Positions 50,561 to 61,572 of a stretch of 64,000 nt of DNA are shown here, piece after piece; position 1 is the stretch's first letter; the number at the start of each line of letters is the position of its first letter. The stretch is from Trichoplusia ni (lineage: Eukaryota > Arthropoda > Insecta > Lepidoptera > Noctuidae), in contig NC_039502.1 in the NCBI RefSeq assembly GCF_003590095.1, positions 62,001 to 126,000 of the forward strand, written 5' to 3'. Under the pieces are notes generated by a model. That model worked only from the letters and a program-made list of their open reading frames with translations. It did no database searches and was not told the origin of the DNA. A program made the position numbers and the translations under genes.

Positions 50561-51838
50561 AAAGAAGGATCATTTTTGAGTTTTGCAAATGCGTCATGTA
50601 AAATAGTGTTATGCGATTCTTGACATTTTCGGCATGTTAAAGTAGAATTGCATTTATTACCATTATGACTAAATAGGCAATTAGTGCAGAGTTTTAATTC
50701 GTTTGCTGTTTTTAATTTTTGTTCATCATTTAACGCTAAATATTTTTTTCAATTATAAATGCCATGTTAATAACTGCACATTGGACATTTGACATTCGAC
50801 ACGTGCATTGATTTTGCACGTGTCCAAGTGTTGTTTGGCTTATTATATTATAAAAATGTTTCTTTATATCCGATGATGAATTATTGTTATATTTCTTTAC
50901 AGAGTATTTCGGTAATCCACTATCTTGGTTTCTTTGGGCTGTTTCAAGAGTAGTGAATTTTGTTTCCAAAAACTCTAGGAAATCTTTTAGTACCGGCAGT
51001 TCCCTAGAGTTTTTCAATGACTCTAGGTAGTCGGTGTATGTGTCGTTGTCTAGTTTTTGACCTAGAATATGAACTACGATGGGGTGACCCACGATGTTAT
51101 GTCGACACCTAAGTTCTTTATACCATTTAAGCATTCCAGTGTTGTATCGTGTATCCTTTTTATTTGGTATACCGACTGCTGCTGCATGTTAGGAAGGCTA
51201 AGGAGAATGTTCATGGGGGAGGAGAAGATCAATTTATTGTTATTATAGCGATGTGTGAGAATCTGCCAGGCTACCAAATAATTATCCATACTAATTTGTA
51301 GGTGTTGTATGAGTTTTTCAGCTTCTCCGCGTACCTTTCTCTTGAGATATTGCATTTTCTGGCTATTGGATAGTGACGGGTTGTTATGGATAGCTTCCGT
51401 GAATAGATCCCGGAAGGATACCCATTGGTTATAATTGCCAGTAAACGTTGGAATTTCGAGTTGCGGATTTGACTTGTTTCTATGCACGACGGACCACCTT
51501 TTTTTGTTGATTGTTTTCTTCAAACTGTTGTATTGTTTCTCATACTTGTCGAACATGTAGTTGTAGGTTCCATTGTCTTCGTCTATCTCACTCTCAATCT
51601 CCCAATGTAGTGTGTCAATTGCTTTCCATCTAGCTTCCAGCGTTTTTAAAACGTCTTCGAATTCCCATTTCTCCGAGGTGGACTCTACATCAATGTTTAC
51701 AGTTGTTAGCAAGAAGGCTTTAAAATTCGCTTGTTGGCAACGTAACAAATCATCGGCTTTACTAGTTTTTATGAGATGGGTTGCCCTGTGAGCTGGGCCC
51801 CGCAACCGCTGCAGTTTCTTCCTTCTCCGACTGAACAA
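50561..51838 (-). pseudogene. BEL-2 gag: DUF1759 domain and zinc knuckles
   Basis: Frame 51838-51074: TSKADDLLRCQQANFKAFLL, IPTFTGNYNQWVSFRDLFTE and LVAWQILTHRYNNNKLI (DUF1759 core). Frame 51134-50736: VHILGQKLDNDTYTDYLESL. Then to 50561: zinc knuckles LCTNCLFSHNGNKCNSTLTC and CRKCQESHNTILHD. Two or more frameshifts. Confidence 0.85.
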
Positions 51839-52360
51839 TGCTCATAGTTGATTTAGACGGTGTTTTCGCTTATTCAATCGGCCTGCCCAACCTCGTAACC
51901 AATTCATCGTACTGTTGATTTATTAAAGCCTTCACCTCCTCATAGGCTTGTAAAGTCTTCTCTAATTCTTTAAGAAGTACGCCTCAGTCGCCTCTTGAAG
52001 TAATCTGGTGTTTTCCTATCAGCGCTATCTTTCTTGATGTTGATGCCAAGTTTGACGATGCTTTCATAGATCATCGATTGAATGTCAATAAGCTCGGCCA
52101 TGTTGTTTATTGAATGTCAAAATATATTTCTCTAGCACAAAAAATAAGGAAAGCTTTGTTGGTACTTGCGTGACTGCAGTCTAGTACTTAGCTCCACGCA
52201 GTCTGCTGCAGCTGTTGTTTCACGAGGTCTGCTGCGGCTGTTGCTCCAATGTTAGCACTACAATCCTCTGACTGATTACACCAGCACTAAATGTTAACTA
52301 GTTCACCCCCGCTCGTGCAAATATCGCGATTTCTCGGAACACGTGACGCGCGAGGGTCTT

Positions 52361-52371
52361 TCGAAGGACCA
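52361..52371 (-). promoter_or_regulatory. BEL-2 primer-binding site, tRNA-Tyr type
   Basis: On the minus strand TGGTCCTTCGA follows the LTR end by eight bases, identical to the first 11 bases of the BEL-1 primer site. Confidence 0.7.
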
Positions 52372-52379
52372 AAAAACTA

Positions 52380-52666
52380 TGTACGGTGTAATGCGGCGGG
52401 GGTTGCAGGGTTTGTTGAATGATAGAATGTTGTTTCACTAAAATAAAGTTTATTGCACTGATCCACAATAACTTCTGAAATGTTAAAATGTTAGTAAAAA
52501 CTATGTTAAATGGAATGTTAGAAATGTTGCAATAAATGCACCCAATTATCGCGGTTACCCGATGCGCACTGACTTTATGTTAGTTTAATTTTAATACTAA
52601 TAAAGTAATTGCGTAAGCCGCGTAATGCTGAGCAAGGTGTTCGGAGTCATTGCACCGAACAGTACA
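52380..52666 (-). repeat. BEL-2 5' LTR, inferred borders
   Basis: On the minus strand it would start TGTACTGTTCGGTGC (52666) and end CACCGTACA (52380), 287 bp, close to the 277 bp of BEL-1. An AATAAA signal lies near its end. Borders rest on TG...CA, the primer site and length only, since no second LTR was found. Confidence 0.5.
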
Positions 52667-52797
52667 TAAAACTCTAATTACTGCAAAAGAATATAAAAAT
52701 GGTAATCGAAATAAAAATATGGCTGCTATGCTGAATAAATACAACGAAGGTGACGGAGATGTTCGCGCGTTCCATCTTTTATCACGTTCACTGTCCA

Positions 52798-52860
52798 ATG
52801 ACTCCAAATGGAGTCACATTTGTACCAAACTCACATGTCCATGACTCCAGTTGGAGTCAT
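52798..52860. repeat. Left subterminal palindromic repeats of piggyBac-like element
   Basis: Two 18-bp hairpin units (TGACTCCAAATGGAGTCA and TGACTCCAGTTGGAGTCA) about 43 bp apart, the second preceded by CACATGTCCA. Confidence 0.9.
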
Positions 52861-53059
52861 AATTCAAAAGTAAATTTGATGTTTTTTATTTGACGGGACG
52901 TATGAATGAGAGGAAAAAGATTCTCATGGACGTATGGTTGGATAACAAGGCTACCGAAAATTTAAAAGAGCCGCCGTAAAATGTTGCCAGTTTCCCATAT
53001 ATGAAGAGGGTAAAATAAAACTTTTTTTTTTTGTAGGCATTGTTGTTTATTTATTTAAA

Positions 53060-54700
53060 TCAATGTAATGTATTATAACATGGACGGCAGAGTGCTGTTT
53101 TACACTTGGGGCACCACGTTACCACTTTAGAAGCCTTTGTACCCGCAAGTTTTGAAGTTTGTCCCTCTGAAATGAGCTTATTGTAGCAGCCTTTGCATCT
53201 TTTTTTATTCGTCTTACGACCTAGTTCCTGGGTCATATTTTCGAAGGTGTGTTTGTTGACAGGCAATGACTGCGGACGTCCAACAGATGTTTGGTTTTCG
53301 TCTCTTACCTCTAGCAGATTTTTTATTATTATTTCATGTGCCGATAGTATGGAAAGCTTCTTTTGTCCCGAGTTCCTCTGCAGTTCATTGAAAATAAGGC
53401 ACGAGTTTACCACCGCAATTGACAGCAAGTCTACCGCAATTTTTTTATACCAAATTAACGATTTTCTTGTAGGATTATTGTAGCTACTCAACTGATCTGA
53501 CACATCGATACCTTTTTTCCCTCTATTATACTCTAAAACCATTTCAGGTTTGAGTACTGGTGTTCGCCCGCTACTCATTTTCATTTCTTTTCCATGGCAT
53601 GTAGAAAGAAGTAAAACGTCACGTTTATCGTGCCATTTTAGCACAGTAATATTGCCTTTCTGCATAGCTGCAATCTCTCCTTTCTTCAATTTACTCCCAG
53701 TAACAAGTTGCGGAAGGCCTCTTCGCTTTTTATTCACTGTACCTAGCAAATCAGTATGACGGCTCTTCAAAAAACTTGCTAGAGGTACACTGGTGTAAAA
53801 ATTATCAGTTACTATCAACCTACCCTCATCTAGCAGGTTTTCAGCAAGACGTGCGACTATACTTCCAGATAAATCCAAATCGTGGACTCTTCCGCTCAGA
53901 CCGCAATAAATTTCATATTCCCATACAAAACCATCAATTGAACATAGTTTGTAAATTTTAATGCCATATTTGTGGGCTTTAGATGGTATGTATTGCCGAA
54001 AGGTAAGACGTCCGCGTCCGCGTCTGTCATCGTCATTCCTTGGAGCCTCATTATCAGCAAAATGCCAACATTTTAGTAAAATGCTGTAGCGATTATAGGA
54101 TAAATTTATATTGTGCATGAGCGGATGGAAATATAAAGGGGTTTTCTTCCAATAACTCTCAATTGTGGGTAGTTTGACAATACCAGTGAACAGCACCATT
54201 CCTAAGAATTTTAACATTTCATGTTCTGTTACGTCAGTCCATCTTTTTATGCGACTATATTCTCCTGAAGCTCTCGATTTTAGACGCCTACCGTAAATAT
54301 TCGTCTGTTCCACCATTAGTTTTATAACTTTATCATCCACAATTTGGCGGAATATAGTGAATACATCTGTGTTTATGTCAAAGTGAATAAATTGTCGAGA
54401 GAGGTAATCGCAACCTGTAAAATTTTCTGAGGGTAGGTCATCTACTTGAAACGACCATTGAGTTTCTACTCGGGGATCATTTAGGGATATATTTGCATGA
54501 ATGGGCACATTAGATTGCTGTTCTTCTTGGCGTAGCTCCTCCTCCTGAATATAGTCCCTTATATCGTCGATAGTTTCATAAATAATAATTGGTGCAGACT
54601 CACGTTCAAAAACCAGCGCATCTTCGTCCTCGGAACACGATTGGTCACTGTTTTCAAGTAGACGGATTATGTCAGTAGTACGAATGTTCTGAGCAGCCAT
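53060..54700 (-). CDS. piggyBac-like transposase, 546 aa, lacking the first catalytic Asp segment
   Basis: ATG at 54698-54700. An acidic N-terminus (SDQSCSEDEDALVFERE) is followed by the transposase core (HEMLKFLGMVLFTGIVKLPT, KCWHFADNEAPRNDDD). Then GRGRLTFRQYIPSKAHKYGI follows directly, so the segment of roughly 45 residues with the IDE motif (first catalytic Asp) is missing, in frame. The second Asp (LIVTDNFYTS, D299) and third Asp (KGIDVSDQLSSYN, D399) are present, as is a C-terminal Cys-rich zinc-binding domain (CKGCYN ... WCPKCKTALCRPCYN). Otherwise no stop or frameshift. It is probably catalytically dead but could still bind element ends. Confidence 0.9.
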   Translation of the reverse strand: MAAQNIRTTDIIRLLENSDQSCSEDEDALVFERESAPIIIYETIDDIRDYIQEEELRQEEQQSNVPIHANISLNDPRVETQWSFQVDDLPSENFTGCDYLSRQFIHFDINTDVFTIFRQIVDDKVIKLMVEQTNIYGRRLKSRASGEYSRIKRWTDVTEHEMLKFLGMVLFTGIVKLPTIESYWKKTPLYFHPLMHNINLSYNRYSILLKCWHFADNEAPRNDDDRRGRGRLTFRQYIPSKAHKYGIKIYKLCSIDGFVWEYEIYCGLSGRVHDLDLSGSIVARLAENLLDEGRLIVTDNFYTSVPLASFLKSRHTDLLGTVNKKRRGLPQLVTGSKLKKGEIAAMQKGNITVLKWHDKRDVLLLSTCHGKEMKMSSGRTPVLKPEMVLEYNRGKKGIDVSDQLSSYNNPTRKSLIWYKKIAVDLLSIAVVNSCLIFNELQRNSGQKKLSILSAHEIIIKNLLEVRDENQTSVGRPQSLPVNKHTFENMTQELGRKTNKKRCKGCYNKLISEGQTSKLAGTKASKVVTWCPKCKTALCRPCYNTLH

Positions 54701-54857
54701 TATGTAAACAAAGATCCTTTTTTATTTGAACTTTTTGTTCAAATTTTTTTACTGGTACAAGCGTAGAGTTTTATTTTACCGGTATGACATTTCACAGCTG
54801 ATATTGACATTTCATACCACAGAATATATAAAAATAAATGATGATTGACTTACAATG

Positions 54858-54960
54858 ACTCCGTAAGGAGTCACACTATTTTTAGTTCACACGTCCATGA
54901 CTCCTTAGGGAGTCACACAATTTTTAGTTCACACGTCCATGACTCCTTAGGGAGTCATGT
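54858..54960. repeat. Right subterminal palindromic tandem repeats of piggyBac-like element
   Basis: Three hairpin units (TGACTCCGTAAGGAGTCA, then TGACTCCTTAGGGAGTCA twice) at a 41-bp period, joined by CACACGTCCA-type linkers. The linker orientation is the same as at the left end, so these are direct and not inverted repeats. Confidence 0.92.
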
Positions 54961-55114
54961 TTTTTTTTCAGGTATTTTCCTGTAAATACATTTTTTTAGG
55001 ACGTATTAGTATAAATGTAATCCCTTATAATGATTATTGTCAAGTTAGAGCGAGTTTGTAGGTGGACGTACGAATATTTTTTATAACTTTGTACTGGGAC
55101 AGTGAACGTGTTAA

Positions 55115-55349
55115 AGCACACCGCTTGTAAAGTCCTAGGTTTTGAAGAAGGAGGTTTCACTAAGGATCTTGAAGAAAGAGGTTTCGCTAAGACTAACATG
55201 TAAGAAACATTGTCTTAATTTACCAATTTGGCCATTGCTGAGAGACGTGAAAATTGGGCTCGTGATATCTATCTAAATTCTCTAATTTATGGCAAAATTC
55301 CAGCTCTGTACCGCCAGGCCCAAGTTTCTATGGAGTTTGGTTTTCTCCT
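55115..55349. other. Noncoding, nothing recognised
   Basis: A short near-direct repeat (GAAGAAGGAGGTTTCACTAAG / GAAGAAAGAGGTTTCGCTAAG, 55143-55193) is the only structure seen. Confidence 0.4.
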
Positions 55350-55775
55350 TTTTGTATATGTATAATATACACCTCTATTTCAAACTTAAACTTTTTGAAG
55401 TCGGTGCCAAACCAATTTTCATGACAAGGAACAGGTGATGATATAAGTATGGATTTCTTTAAATCAGATTAATTTTTTAGTCCACGCAATTGTTGCCCGT
55501 ATTAGTGCGATATTTCATTACTGCTCTGCTCCTATTAAACATAGCGTGGTTGTAGATTCCGACCGGTTCTTTACGAAGTGTTAGTGCGTCACTTTGAAAT
55601 CTGACAAAATCTAACTTACCGGCAGTTTACAATCTCACTATTCTATTGATTGAATATTTTGTCGTATGATTTTCTCTATGTAGCCGCTTTCAAAATGAAA
55701 GCGGTTTTGTTGGTTTGGCACCGACTTCAAAAAGTGTAAGTTTGAAATAGAGGTGTATATTATACATATACAAAA
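55350..55775. mobile_element. MITE-like element with 66-bp terminal inverted repeats
   Basis: 55350-55415 and 55710-55775 are inverted repeats over 66 bases with one mismatch (starting TTTTGTATATGTATAATATA). The interior has no ORF; a small hairpin CCGCTTTCAAAATGAAAGCGG lies at about 55684-55704. The arm sequence contains TTTTTGAAGTCGGTGCCAAA, part of a common insect repeat. Superfamily unknown. Confidence 0.8.
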
Positions 55776-56407
55776 AAATATTTTATTCTTTTCAGTTTGT
55801 TTTTTGAAGGCGGTTCCTTTTTTACGTAAAAAATAATAATATAGTCTTTCTGTTTTGTTTTAAGTTTTTTTTTTGTTTTTAATTTTTATTTCATACTTTT
55901 AAGTGGTAGGTTCTTAATTTACTTTAGTTTTCGTTAAGCTACCTATTGTTTTAATAGTGAATTAGTGATAGATTTATAGGGATAAGCTTTTTTGTCAACT
56001 CTTGTAACTCTAACATTTGTTAACCTTCTCCTAAATGTAACTAATACTTTTCTGAAAAATGCAACCAAATTGCTTCAGCCAGACGCAAGATAATTGCGGA
56101 CAAACGTACATGAATACAAACAGGTCAAACTGAGAAACTTTTTTTGAAGTCGGTTAACAAGTAACATAAATTAACATACATTAATAACTCTTTGCCTTAT
56201 AATAGCTAAAAATCTTCATATATACATACCTACCTACTTACAGGTCAAACTCCTTTTTTTGAGTCGGTTAAAACACTAAAACCTTTTCCTAAATGTAACA
56301 AATACATTCCTGAAAACCGCATCGAAATCGCTTCAGCTAAACGCGAGATACATTACATACATACATACATACATTCATACAAACAATCGAACTGAGAACC
56401 TCCTTTT
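55776..56407 (+). repeat. Tandem copies of a GAAGTCGGTTAA-ending repeat
   Basis: Two related units at about 56018-56160 and 56279-56410 share CCTAAATGTAAC, a TTGCTTCAGC/TCGCTTCAGC block and an AACTGAGAA...TTTTTT end followed by a GAAGTCGGTTAA variant. A (ACAT)n run sits at about 56352-56375. A third, shorter end is at about 56242-56275. Such ends are widespread in lepidopteran genomes. Confidence 0.6.
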
Positions 56408-57327
56408 TTAAAGTCGCTTAAAAATGAAATGTTTTTCTTTACACATAGGACAAGATAGAGTTTTAGAATAAGAAGACTCAGAGGTTAAGGCAAAAGATTT
56501 GGGTTTAAAATCATTCTCAGTTGTGCCTTCAGTTCTGGCCTTTAAAGATCTCTTCGAGTGCCTCCAATAAGTCAGTATATTACTGATAAAGGTTACGAAT
56601 ACATGTAATGTTGGAGGATCAGTTAAAGAATTTCTGTGCTCTTCCCACTCACGATACGTCACCTGATCAAGCTTACTCGTCATGATGTAACTAATAAGAG
56701 TATCCCAATGCTGAGCTGGCTGACCAAGAGTGGACAAAGCTCTTAAATTTTTATTCAATGTGTCCACTAAACGGCGTAACGACTTACTAGACTCCTTGTT
56801 GATACTCGTATTACTCACATTGAAAATGGTTTAAACATGATTATTGACAATAAGTCTTTTATTATCGTACCTAGAGCAAAGCAACTTCCAAGCAGCGTCG
56901 TAATTGTCTGACCTAAAATCCAAATTGTCAATAATAAGGAAGGCGATGCCTTTCAAAGAAGCACGAAGATAGTGCAATTTGTTAATTTTATCGATTCCTT
57001 CATTATTGTGTATTATAGAAATAAAGGTGTCCCTAAATTCTAACCAGTCACGATACTCGTAGCTGCCAGAGAATTTCGGTAAATCAATTTTGCGTAGGCA
57101 AACTGATGAGTGTTTGTGTGTATGAGAATTACAAGATACCACCTCGGACGCGAAGTCTTCCGGAAGATTTTTGCGAGCGTTGCTGATCAGCTGACGTGCA
57201 GAAGCAACAGCGTAGTAAAGGCTTTCGAATTCCTCGCGTTCCGCATATTGCTCGCTGGGGTTGACCACTGCTTCTTCCAGGCTTTAACTGAAGCACGCTT
57301 CTTAATAAGGCTTTTTATATCAGCCAT
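56408..57327 (-). pseudogene. BEL-3 gag fragment (DUF1759)
   Basis: Start MADIKSLIKKRASVKAW at 57325-57327; a break near 57260 leads to SEQYAEREEFESLYYAVASA, IDLPKFSGSYEYRDWLEFRD and AAWKLLCSRYDNKRLIVNNH (DUF1759), then from 56818 SKSLRRLVDTLNKNLRALST and the first zinc-knuckle residues (CPMCKEKH). It is cut off at 56408 by the adjacent repeat. Sequence differs clearly from BEL-1 and BEL-2, so this is a third BEL family. Confidence 0.82.
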
Positions 57328-57607
57328 TGTTGATGTAATTTTCGATTAATAGTAAAGAAAAATAAAGACAGATGAAAGTAAAAGCCTGTTGAGTATAAGC
57401 AAAAAAATTAGAACTTTGAAACGCAATTTGCTATGAAAATTAGTCAAGGGTAAGGGAGCCTAGTGAAAAAAAAAGGATATAGCAATAAGTCGAAGCAATA
57501 CTGCTTAAGCGTGATTTGCTAAAAGAAATTATCAAGGCGTTTAAGTGAGTGTCAAAAATATCAAAATTGCTTTGTCATTCAAGGAAACAAAATTGATACG
57601 TTGAACA
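57328..57607 (-). other. Noncoding leader side of BEL-3, nothing firm
   Basis: AT-rich; no LTR border or primer-binding site recognised. Confidence 0.35.
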
Positions 57608-57925
57608 ACTTATGAATGAATGAACCCGACCGATTTCGGCCATGGCGACCGCTTCAGCTCCTATTTAGTATTTTGGCGTTCATGCGCCCGTAGATGGCTA
57701 ATGTACCCTATTTTTGCGATGAAAGTCCGAGCACATTGAGGGCAGGTGAGTTTGCCATCTGATAGTGATAGGAAATAGCAGCAGGTGGGCGGGCCTTTAC
57801 ACTATCGCGTTTAGCGTCATGGTCAACTTTACGTTGGACCTCTAAATCCCGTACATGGTTGTTTACCACTGTGCGCCGTTCTGGCCTCTGTGCTGCCAAA
57901 TGCTCCCACCGTGAAGGTTGTTGCA
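57608..57925 (-). pseudogene. LINE (RTE-like) ORF C-terminal remnant
   Basis: The minus strand reads MQQPSRWEHLAAQRPERRTV and, after breaks, a Cys-poor remnant of the C-terminal zinc-finger-like block ending IGYISHLRAH, then GRHGRNRSG. This resembles the C-terminus of RTE/R1-like LINE proteins in insects, but is too decayed to place. Confidence 0.4.
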
Positions 57926-59427
57926 TCTCTTCAATAACAGCGGTTAAAAGTGTGAAAGATGGTAAGGCTTTGGGACCGGATGAAATACCAGGTGAGGTAT
58001 GGAAGGTGCTAAAGTATGTATTTGGCTAACTTTGTTCTTCAATAATTTGTTGCATTAAGAAGACATCCCACAAGAATGGTGTACTAGCTCGCTAGTGCTC
58101 ATCTTCAAAAATAAAGGGGATGTCCAGGATTGCAACAACTATAGAGGGATTAAGCTCATGTCAAATACTGAAAGTAGTATGAAAGTATGGGAAAAGGCGT
58201 TAGAGAAAAGATTGAGAGAAGAGAGTGAGATTACCCAAAACCATTTTGGGTTCATGCCAGGTCGAAGGACAATGGACGCTATCTTTGCACTCCGCCAACT
58301 GTGCGAGAAGTACAGACGTGTGCACAGGAACTTGCATATGTGTTCATTGACCTCGAGAAAGCTTATGACAGGATGCCGCGGGAAGTGTTATGTGGGCTAT
58401 GAAAGAGAAAGGTGTGCCTGGGAAGTATGTGCAGTTAATTCGTGCTATGTATAGGCAATCCTGTACATACGTTCGATCGTCTGCTGGCAACTCCGACCAG
58501 TTCAGTGTGGCGGTGGGCTTGCACCGAGGGTCGGCCTTAAGTCCTTACGTCCTTACCTCTTCCTGCTGATTATGGATGCCCTAACGGCGGACATACAGGA
58601 AGAGGCACCCTGGTGCATGCTGTTCGCCGATGACATTGTTCTTATTGGGAATGATGGACCCGAGATCCAGAGCAGACTGGAGGGTTGGCAGCGAAAACTG
58701 GAGAGTGTTGGCTTGAAAATCACCAGAACCAAGACTGAATACATGTTCTGCGATTTCGGCAGTCTCTCCAGTCCCGATGCTATAACGCTTGATGGCGTGC
58801 GCATTCCAGTCTGTTCCGACTTTCGGTATCTTGATCATACATTCAAAGCGATGGCGAAATAGATCGGGCGGTCAAGCACCGAATTAACATAGGATGGATG
58901 AAATGGCGGCAGGTAACGGGAACCATTTGTGACCCCCACATTCCCCTTAAATTTAAGGGGAAGATCTATACGACCATGGTCAGACCTGCTGTCCGTGGAC
59001 GGAGTGGATCGGAGTGCTAGGTGACAAAAGGGATGAATGAAAGACAAGTGCATGCAGCAGAGATGAGAATGTTAAGAGGAATGTGTGGTGTTACGAAAGC
59101 AGATAGAGTAAGAAATGAGTATGTAAGGGGAAGTTTGTAAGTGGCACCGGTTACAGCAAAAGCTACGTGGCAACCGGCTGTCATGGTATGGGCATGTTAT
59201 GCGGAGGAATGAAAATCATGGGGTGAAGAAGGTGTTGAGTATGGATGTGGATGGATATAGGGGAAGAGGACGACCAAGAAAACGATGGATGGATTGTGTG
59301 AAAGACGATATGGCTGCAAATAATGTTTCTTGTGAGATGACGTCAGATAGAAAGGTATGGAAGGAGAAGACATATTGCGCCGACCCCAAATAATAATTGG
59401 GATAAGGGCAGGGGAATGATGATGATG
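57926..59427 (+). pseudogene. RTE-clade LINE: reverse transcriptase and C-terminus
   Basis: Frames in series: KSVKDGKALGPDEIPGEVWK (about 57940), LIFKNKGDVQDCNNYRGIKL and FGFMPGRRTMDAIFALRQLC (58095-58330), DLEKAYDRMPREVL (about 58350), MLFADDIVLIGNDGPEIQSR (catalytic pair, about 58620) and the C-terminal GRGRPRKRWMDCVKDDMAAN (59255-59320). The 3' end is GGGATAAGGGCAGGGGAATG with a (GAT)n tail at about 59413-59427, typical of RTE. At least five frame breaks; 5' truncated. Confidence 0.87.
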
Positions 59428-60169
59428 CGACAAGTAGGTGACGACTCAGCATTGTGGCGTACTATGGCGCGGACCATAACTCGGCGCTGATTTTCAGTGA
59501 TCACCTAAGTGACGTGCGGATATTGAGCCGGTTACGAAAATAGTAATAACAAAAACAAGGAAAATATTAATAATGACTGTCACGTATGACATGACGTGTA
59601 CAAGAGTAAAAAATAAAACTAGGTTTAGAAATAAAAAAATGTGGAGGTATATTAATAAAAAAATAGCTTAGGGTTCTGCCTAGGTCTTGCGCACTTGTCT
59701 AGCCTTCCACACTTCCCTGTTGAGCTCCCGTGCTCCAGGAGTAGTCCAGGAGTAGTCCTGACTGAGAAGAGTGGTCAGCTTGACCACTCCTCTACACAGG
59801 ATAGGAGTTAACTACAATATTCAGACGGACTCGTACCTTAAAAGTAACACATAATAATATATTAAAAAATAGGTAGGTAACGGCCGTTAGAAATCTTTAT
59901 ATAAAATTGTGCATTCCTTACCCAAATTCGGGAATCACAGTCACTTATATTTATTATGAGTTTTAATTTAAAAGTATTGAGAAGCAATCCGGCTCAAATG
60001 ATAGATACACAATAGTTAAATAGTCAATTCTGTATTTCGCAATGACGGTAAACTAAGTAGGTATTAGGTTAGCCGGAGCGACAATGCGTACTGTCTCATG
60101 TCGCCTCGCTCGCGCTCGCGCCGGCCGCGGCACAGCGCACGGCCGGGTGGCGTGGCGCGACGTGGAACC
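59428..60169. other. Noncoding stretch with repeat traces
   Basis: CGGCGCTGATTTTCAGTGAT at about 59484 resembles the block in 9860-9910. A near-tandem CCAGGAGTAGTC pair (59744-59765) and a hairpin GAGTGGTCA/TGACCACTC (59769-59790) are visible. A CpG-rich patch lies at 60080-60160. No ORF. Confidence 0.4.
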
Positions 60170-60405
60170 TGTTACTCCATACATATAAAATATTGCGGTT
60201 GTCCGCACTGCTTGATTGTTACACTACTGCAAACTCTGTATAATTTTAGTTAATAGTTATATTTTTATAATAATTATAAATAAGAAAGAAGATTATTAGA
60301 ATCATTAGAAGAAAGATTCATAAGAAATGTTTCTTTTTTAATACTTTTATTTTTAATTTTATTTATAATTAGTATTAAGGTACATGTTATGTACACTGTG
60401 TTACA
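60170..60405 (-). repeat. Candidate G3 3' LTR (236 bp)
   Basis: Starts TGTAACACAG right after the polypurine tract and ends GGAGTAACA on the minus strand. No second LTR exists in the window to confirm it. Confidence 0.5.
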
Positions 60406-60420
60406 TAACCCCCCTTCCTG

Positions 60421-61572
60421 GAAAAAGGATTTCAACTGATTGAAATCCGCAAAAGATTGAGATCCTTGATATGCCAGACGCCAAGATCGCGTCCATTCAT
60501 GTCTTCAAGGACGTAAACTAATGGTGATCGTTTGACTTTTACGCGGCATTTTTTGAAATTCAGGAGGCAATTTCTTACTAAAATGAGCATCTTTATCGCC
60601 CTGGAAGTAGCAACGCTTCCAAACGATATCGCCCACATTAAACTCTACATGCTTTCGGCGCAAGTTATAATGCTGTGTGTTCTTTACATGAGCTTCCTAC
60701 AAAGCAACCTGCACTTTGTTGAATATTGGCGATAATTGGCCCAAGTTTGTAGCATAAGCATCACGTGGCAGAAATGTAAGGTCTGCTGGATCTGGATATT
60801 CAAGGTAATGAAAACAACAAATGACTAACTCTCTTCCGTGTACAAAGAAGTATGGAGTATACTCAGTGCTTTCATTAACAGAATTATTAATAGCGAATTG
60901 GATTTGGGGAAGATTTGAGTCCCAAGACCTATGATCCCCATCTACGAAACTTGAGACAGCAGTTACTATCGTTTTGCTGTATCTTTCTACCGTATTAATT
61001 TGTGGAGTGTACTTCGGAGTAAAATGTATGTTAGGAATTTTGTATTTTTTGAATAGTTTATCTAAATCTCGGTTGATGAACTGACTTTCATTATCAAGCA
61101 TAATAGTTTGAGGAATTCCGTGAACGAGAAAGACATTGTCCTCTAGATGTTTAACTATCAAATTCGAAGTAGCTCCACGAAGTGGAAAAAGAAGACAATA
61201 TTTAGAAAAGCAGTAAGTCACAACGAAAATAAACTGATTTTGTTTTCGGGAGGAAGGTAACGGACCAACCAAGTCAATTGATAGAAATTGGAATGGACGA
61301 GAAACGTCTTTAGGCCTACCCACTTTTCCAGAAACACCATGAGTTGAATGCTTATGAGCTAGACATGTTTCACAATTTGAAACGAATTGAACTACGCTAG
61401 AATACATACCGGTCCAATAGAAACGAAGTGCTAAGCGTTTATATGTTTTAAACACGCCGAAATGACCGGAAATAGGTCCAGAGTGGCACTCAATAAAAAT
61501 ACCTTCTTGTTGTTCTTTAGGAATAACCTTCTTCCAAGCAAACTCAACCGTAAGGTCAACCTTAGTCTTCAT
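60421..61572 (-). pseudogene. G3 integrase
   Basis: From 61572: HSGPISGHFGVFKTYKRLAL with CETCLAHKH (HHCC zinc region), FLSIDLVGPLPSSRKQ (first Asp), TIMLDNESQFINRDL (second Asp), TPQINTVERYSKT (Glu). The frame runs to 60697. The C-terminal module (SPLVYVLEDMNGRDLGVWHI) is in another frame at 60638-60432. Catalytic residues are present. Confidence 0.85.

Larger units (their letters stand above)
43165..52666 (-). mobile_element. BEL/Pao element BEL-2 with F-like envelope gene, rearranged
   Basis: Minus-strand order: 5' LTR (about 52666-52380), tRNA-Tyr primer site, gag with DUF1759 and zinc knuckles, protease-region remnant, RT, RNase H, integrase, DUF5641 tail, then an env related to baculovirus F/insect errantivirus envelope proteins. 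The 3' LTR was not found; env runs into duplicated material at 43792. Every coding part carries stops or frameshifts. A 96-bp Penelope-like fragment (48224-48319) lies between integrase and RNase H. Confidence 0.85.
52784..55110 (-). mobile_element. piggyBac-like element
   Basis: Terminal inverted repeats CACGTTCACTGTCC at 52784-52797 and the exact complement at 55097-55110. The right flank is TTAA (55111-55114), the piggyBac target; the left flank is TTAT, one change from TTAA. Total 2,327 bp with one long transposase ORF on the minus strand. Palindromic repeats TGACTCC-N4-GGAGTCA occur twice near the left end and three times near the right end. Confidence 0.9.

Noticed and set aside
52798..54960. 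Evenly spaced palindromes as a CRISPR array
   Set aside because: Only two and three units, at the two ends of a piggyBac-like element in a eukaryotic genome, with near-identical linkers instead of unique spacers.
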